Part shown: one piece after another, positions 8,794-12,224 of the stretch | How positions within the stretch are numbered: the first letter of the stretch is position 1 | Layout of the letters: every line of letters starts with the position of its first letter | Made by a program: the position numbers and the translations under genes | The notes under the pieces: model-generated | What the model was told of the DNA's origin: nothing | The model's input: the letters and a program-made list of their open reading frames with translations, nothing else | The model's database searches: none | Assembly: GCA_035560415.1 (NCBI GenBank) | Contig: DATMZG010000024.1 | Coordinates: 1-12,224, forward strand | Source of the DNA: DATMXT01 sp035560415 | GTDB taxonomy: Bacteria > Bacillota > Clostridia > Oscillospirales > Feifaniaceae | Reading direction: 5' to 3' | DNA: 12,224 bases

Positions 8794-9106
8794 TCTGGCC
8801 GTATTCGACGTCCTCACCTGCTACCTTGCGACCTTCGCCGTCATCATGGGGCTGGGCCGGTCGGTGCGCAAAAAGGCCGGAGCCGGCAGCCGGCAGGACA
8901 TGGCCATGCGGGCGCCGCGGTTTTTGTCGCTGCTCATCATGTCGGCCGCCGGCGTCGCAGTCGTCCTGCTGGCCATGAAGGGCAATATTTCGCAGGCTTC
9001 AAGGACTTATATCGGGGTTCCATATTTCGCGGTTTTGGTGTATACTATGACCACCTATTTCCGCCAGATGAAAGAGCTTCGAAGGGAGAAAGGCGGGAGA
9101 GGGTGA
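8780..9106 (+). CDS. Small three-helix membrane protein coupled to the APC permease
   Basis: Protein of 108 residues of unknown function. Three hydrophobic segments are visible: about 5-25 (DLAVFDVLTCYLATFAVIMGL), 48-66 (FLSLLIMSAAGVAVVLLAM) and 76-93 (TYIGVPYFAVLVYTMTTYF). The strongly basic loop after helix 1 (RKK through MRAPR) and the basic tail put the N-terminus outside and the C-terminus in the cytoplasm. The ATG at 8780 overlaps the permease end by 14 bp and has GGAGG 9 bases upstream, so translation is probably coupled to the permease. That arrangement suggests an accessory subunit or chaperone of the permease, which is inference. Its TGA stop lies in the loop of the following hairpin. 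Confidence 0.78.
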   Translation: MLPADLAVFDVLTCYLATFAVIMGLGRSVRKKAGAGSRQDMAMRAPRFLSLLIMSAAGVAVVLLAMKGNISQASRTYIGVPYFAVLVYTMTTYFRQMKELRREKGGRG

Positions 9107-9117
9107 ACCCTCTCCCG
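9094..9117 (+). terminator. Strong hairpin at the end of the permease unit, probable terminator
   Basis: A perfect 10-bp stem, CGGGAGAGGG (9094-9103) with CCCTCTCCCG (9108-9117), encloses the loop TGAA. The loop holds the stop codon (9104-9106) of the small membrane protein gene. The following TTCTCGCTCCTGTTG is pyrimidine-rich but lacks a solid T run, so termination may be partial, or the hairpin may act as a transcript-end stabiliser. Confidence 0.6.
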
Positions 9118-9191
9118 TTCTCGCTCCTGTTGTGAGTATACCCCCCAAAAAACCACCCCTTTCTTCAACCGAGAGGAGTCTAATTGAGCAA

Positions 9192-10526
9192 ATGAGCACC
9201 ATTGCCGCCATATCGACTGCCCACGGCGACGCCGCCATCGGCGTCATCCGCCTGTCGGGCCCCGACGCCCACAAGATCGCCGGCGCGGTCTTTTCCCCCA
9301 TGCCAAAAAAGCCGAGGCAGGCCGCAGTCGGCATCCTGTCGGACGGGGAGGGGCCAATTGACAAGGCGGTGCTGACGCTCTGGAAGGCCCCCCGCTCCTA
9401 CACCGGCGAGGACATGGCCGAGTTCTCCTGCCACGGCGGCAGAGTCGTGCTGCGGCAAGCGCTGGCTGCCCTCGTCGCGGCGGGGGCGAGGCCCGCCCAG
9501 CCGGGCGAGTTCACCAAACGGGCCTTTGTGAACGGCAAGCTCGACCTGGCCGAGAGCGAGGGGGTCATTGAGCTCATCATGGCGACTTCGGCCGCCGCCG
9601 CCCGGGCCGCCTTTTCGCAGGCGGCCGGCACCCTGTCGGGCGAGATTCGCTCCATCCGGCAGGGGCTTGTCGAGGTGGACGCCGACATCATGGCCTATGT
9701 CGATTTCTCGTCCGAGGGCATTGACCCGCCGGAGTCCGGCAGTCTGCTGACAAGGCTCAGGGACGCCGCCGGGCGGCTGCGAAAGCTGCTTGACACCGAG
9801 CGCCGCGGGCGCATTGTGGCCGAGGGGGCGCCCTGCGCCATCATCGGCCGGCCCAACGCCGGCAAGTCCTCGGTCATGAATTTGCTGTCGGGCCGGGAGC
9901 GCAGCATCGTCACCGACCTGCCCGGCACCACCCGCGACGTCGTCGAGCAGCCCTGCGAGCTCGGCGGGCTGCTGCTGCGGCTCATGGACACGGCGGGCAT
10001 GCGGGAGACCGAGGACCTCGTCGAGGCCATCGGCGTGGAGCGGGCAAAGTCGGCCGCTGAAGAGGCGGTGCTGACGCTGGCCGTCTTCGACATGTCGCGG
10101 CCTCTGACCGAAGAGGACATGGCGGTGGCGGCGCTCTGCCGGGACCGCGAGGCCGTGGCGCTTCTCAACAAGTGCGACCTGCCGGCCGCCACGGGCAGCA
10201 CGGAACTTACACCATATTTCAAAAAGTCACTGCGTTTTTCAGCCAAGACGGGCGAGGGCTTTGAGGAACTTTCGGCCTATGTCGGCGGGCTCTACCTGCC
10301 GGAGGAGGGCGAGGTGCTCATGACCTCGCTGCGCCACGCCGAGGCGGCGGGCCGCGCTCTGGCCCGCGTGGAGGCGGCCATTTCCGCCCTTATGGACGGA
10401 GAGCTGTGTGACATGGCCGAATTTGACATCCGGGCCGCCATAGAGGCGCTGGGGGAGATCACCGGCGAGGACGTGGTGGACGACGTCGTCGACAGCATCT
10501 TCTCACGCTTTTGCGTCGGCAAGTAG
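9192..10526 (+). CDS. mnmE: tRNA modification GTPase MnmE
   Basis: Complete MnmE of 444 residues, close to the usual 450-460. With MnmG it builds the (carboxymethyl)aminomethyl group at C5 of U34 in tRNAs reading A/G-ending split-box codons, using methylene-tetrahydrofolate. The N-terminal folate-binding/dimerisation domain is about 1-115. Helical segments at about 118-210 and 375-444 flank the GTPase domain. GTPase motifs are G1 GRPNAGKSS (219-227), G2 TTRD (246-249), G3 DTAG (266-269), G4 NKCD (326-329) and G5 SAK (350-352). The C-terminal FCVGK (440-444) is the family CxGK with its conserved cysteine. I chose the ATG at 9192 because homologues begin at this point (MSTIAAISTAHG). AGGAG lies 13 bases upstream, which is rather far. 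An in-frame GTG at 9132 would add 20 unrelated residues. It is the first gene of the mnmE-mnmG pair. Confidence 0.97.
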   Translation: MSTIAAISTAHGDAAIGVIRLSGPDAHKIAGAVFSPMPKKPRQAAVGILSDGEGPIDKAVLTLWKAPRSYTGEDMAEFSCHGGRVVLRQALAALVAAGARPAQPGEFTKRAFVNGKLDLAESEGVIELIMATSAAAARAAFSQAAGTLSGEIRSIRQGLVEVDADIMAYVDFSSEGIDPPESGSLLTRLRDAAGRLRKLLDTERRGRIVAEGAPCAIIGRPNAGKSSVMNLLSGRERSIVTDLPGTTRDVVEQPCELGGLLLRLMDTAGMRETEDLVEAIGVERAKSAAEEAVLTLAVFDMSRPLTEEDMAVAALCRDREAVALLNKCDLPAATGSTELTPYFKKSLRFSAKTGEGFEELSAYVGGLYLPEEGEVLMTSLRHAEAAGRALARVEAAISALMDGELCDMAEFDIRAAIEALGEITGEDVVDDVVDSIFSRFCVGK

Positions 10527-10641
10527 CCCCCTCCACCCGCGACTTTACCCGTAAAATCACTGATATTTCGTGTAATTTCATGTAATTTATACTGATTGTA
10601 AAAATCTATCTGTCATCACAGGGCAACCAAAGGAGTAAACA
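10527..10641 (+). promoter_or_regulatory. AT-rich mnmE-mnmG spacer with direct repeat and possible promoter
   Basis: The 115-bp gap is much more AT-rich than its surroundings. It contains a direct repeat, TGTAATTT at 10571-10578 and again at 10581-10588 (10-bp period). A good -10 box TATACT (10588-10593) overlaps the second copy, but no matching -35 box stands at 16-18 bases. An internal promoter for mnmG is therefore possible but weakly supported. No terminator hairpin follows mnmE, so read-through into mnmG is expected. I see no DnaA boxes here. Confidence 0.4.
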
Positions 10642-12224
10642 TTGAGTTACCAGGCTGGAAATTACGATATTGTCGTCATCGGCGCGGGACATGCCGGCAT
10701 AGAGGCGGGGCTGGCCGCGGCGCGGCTGGGGCATTCCACCCTCATTTTGACCATCAACCTCGACAGCGTGGGCAATATGCCCTGCAACCCCTGCATCGGC
10801 GGCACCGCAAAAGGGCAGCTCGTGCGGGAGATCGACGCCCTGGGCGGCGAGATGGCAAAGGCCGCCGACGCCACATTTTTGCAGAGCCGCATGCTCTGCC
10901 GCTCCAAGGGCCCGGCCATCCGCTCGCCCCGGGTGCAGAGCGACCGCCGCCGGTATCAGGAGTATATGAAGCGGGTTTTGGAGCAAACTGAAAACCTGCA
11001 CCTGCGGCAGGCCGAAGCCATAGAAATAGAGACTGCGGACGGCGCCGTGTCGGCCGTTGTCACCCGCACCGGCGCGCGGTTTGGCTGCAAAGCGGTCATC
11101 CTTGCGAGCGGCACCTACCTCGCCGGGCGCATCATCATCGGCGAGACGGTCTACGACGGCGGGCCCGACGGCATGCACGCCGCGACAAACCTATCGGCCT
11201 CGCTTGAGGCCGTCGGCGTCAAGCTTCGCCGCTTTAAAACCGGCACGCCCTGCCGCGTGTTGAAGTCCTCCCTCGACTTCTCCCAAATGGAGGTGCAGGA
11301 GGGGGATGACCCCATCACCCCGCTCTCCTTTGAGACGGCGGGGCCGCTTGTCAACAAGTCGGTCTGTCACCTGACCTACACGAACGAGGCCACCCACAAG
11401 GTCATCAAAGCCAATTTGCACCGCTCGCCGCTGTTTGGCGGCGTCATCAAGGGGGTGGGCCCCCGCTACTGCCCCTCTATTGAAGACAAGGTGGTCCGGT
11501 TTGCCGACAAGGAGCGGCATCAGCTCTTTGTGGAACCGCTTGGTGAATTCACCGACGAGATGTATGTGCAGGGCTTTTCCTCCTCGCTGCCCGAGGAGGT
11601 GCAGTACGAGATGCTGCACACATTGCCCGGCTTTGCCAAGGCCCACATGATGCGCCCGGCCTACGCCATTGAGTACGACTGCTGCGACCCCCGCGACCTT
11701 GCGCCGACTCTCGAGTCCAAAATCCTGCCGGGGCTTTACGGCGCCGGCCAGTTCAACGGCACCTCCGGCTATGAGGAGGCGGCGGCGCAAGGGCTCGTGG
11801 CCGGCATCAACGCCGTCCTCAAAATCGAGGGAAAGGACCCCATAATTTTGCCCCGCAAGAACAGCTACATCGGCACTTTGATTGACGACCTCGTGACCAA
11901 GGGGGCCGACGAGCCCTACCGCATGATGACCTCCCGCAGCGAATACCGGCTGCTGCTGCGGCAGGACAATGCCGACGCGCGGCTGACCCCCATCGGGCAC
12001 GCGCTGGGACTCATCTCGGACACGCGCTATGGCGCGTTCATGGAAAAGCAGGCCGCAATCGCCGCGGAGATCGCCCGCATCCGAAAGACGGCGCTGCCCC
12101 CGTCGGAGGGGCTCAACACCTTGCTCACCGAGGCCGGCGGCGCGCCGATATCCCACCCGCTGCGCATGGCGGAGCTCTTACGCCGGCCGAAAGTCACCTA
12201 CGAGGCGCTCGCCCCCTTTGACCC
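10642..12224 (+). CDS. mnmG: tRNA U34 modification enzyme MnmG (GidA), 3' end beyond window
   Basis: FAD-dependent partner of MnmE. The window holds 527 intact codons; the family is about 620-640 residues, so roughly the last 100 are missing. The N-terminal Rossmann motif is VVIGAGHAG (11-19), and CNPCIGGTAKG is at 48-58. KGPAIR and the downstream QSDRRRY are the conserved segments near the flavin. RFKTGTPCR and RYCPSIED follow, with Cys277 at the position of the functionally important Cys277 of the E. coli enzyme. GQFNGTSGYEE (369-379) and MMTSRSEYRLLLRQDN (428-443) are typical of the family. Translation starts at TTG (10642): AGGAG lies exactly 6 bases upstream, the reading matches homologues from residue 1, and no in-frame ATG lies nearby upstream or before residue 46. 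No frameshift is seen. It is 115 bp after mnmE. Confidence 0.97.
   Translation, partial: MSYQAGNYDIVVIGAGHAGIEAGLAAARLGHSTLILTINLDSVGNMPCNPCIGGTAKGQLVREIDALGGEMAKAADATFLQSRMLCRSKGPAIRSPRVQSDRRRYQEYMKRVLEQTENLHLRQAEAIEIETADGAVSAVVTRTGARFGCKAVILASGTYLAGRIIIGETVYDGGPDGMHAATNLSASLEAVGVKLRRFKTGTPCRVLKSSLDFSQMEVQEGDDPITPLSFETAGPLVNKSVCHLTYTNEATHKVIKANLHRSPLFGGVIKGVGPRYCPSIEDKVVRFADKERHQLFVEPLGEFTDEMYVQGFSSSLPEEVQYEMLHTLPGFAKAHMMRPAYAIEYDCCDPRDLAPTLESKILPGLYGAGQFNGTSGYEEAAAQGLVAGINAVLKIEGKDPIILPRKNSYIGTLIDDLVTKGADEPYRMMTSRSEYRLLLRQDNADARLTPIGHALGLISDTRYGAFMEKQAAIAAEIARIRKTALPPSEGLNTLLTEAGGAPISHPLRMAELLRRPKVTYEALAPFD

Noticed and set aside
9020..9050. TATACT at 9042 or so as a -10 box for an mnmE promoter
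   Set aside because: The hexamer at the expected -35 distance matches consensus poorly and there is no extended -10 TG.
10527..10641. Possible replication origin next to mnmG
   Set aside because: The spacer is AT-rich and mnmG lies near the origin in many bacteria, but I see no TTATCCACA-like DnaA boxes and the stretch is only 115 bp.

Overview
The window looks like chromosomal DNA from a GC-rich Firmicute of the Clostridia. An Oscillospiraceae-type gut anaerobe is my best guess, made from style rather than from a marker gene. The reasons are strong AGGAGG-type ribosome binding sites, near-consensus sigma-A promoters, a tRNA gene with encoded CCA, a MarR-TolC-lipoprotein-RND efflux layout, and the adjacent mnmE-mnmG pair. 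I see no insertion sequence, phage gene, CRISPR array or other sign of recent transfer.

Left part (minus strand, about 83-6508). A sigma-A type promoter (6480-6508) with a 12-bp dyad just downstream (6440-6472) drives a four-gene operon transcribed leftward: marR regulator (5775-6407), TolC-family protein (4492-5778), lipoprotein membrane-fusion adaptor (3345-4448) and RND efflux permease (251-3334). The genes are tightly packed: marR and tolC overlap by 4 bp, and the adaptor and pump are 10 bp apart. Together they form a tripartite drug or lipid exporter under local, probably ligand-sensitive, control. Directly after the pump stop codon lies a separate promoter for tRNA-Leu(UAA), whose Rho-independent terminator (83-120) is the only clear terminator for the whole leftward block.

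Middle part (plus strand, 6561-9117). A divergent promoter (6561-6589) precedes an unrecognised four-helix membrane protein (6726-7253). After 58 bp comes an APC-superfamily permease (7312-8793), and overlapping its end is a small three-helix membrane protein (8780-9106). A hairpin whose loop contains the stop codon of that small gene closes the unit.

Right part (plus strand, 9192-12224). mnmE (complete) and mnmG (5' 527 codons; the 3' end lies beyond the window) encode the two partners that install the (carboxymethyl)aminomethyl group on U34 of certain tRNAs. The TTG start of mnmG has an ideal ribosome binding site. An AT-rich 115-bp spacer with a short direct repeat separates the two genes.

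Most of the content is recognisable. The points most worth a second look are in the efflux operon: a MarR protein with a triplicated 14-residue N-terminal repeat and an insertion in its winged helix, a TolC-family protein with no visible beta-barrel segments, and an RND pump with two of the classical proton-relay positions substituted. The two unassigned small membrane proteins beside the APC permease are also of interest. I found no convincing wholly new system.
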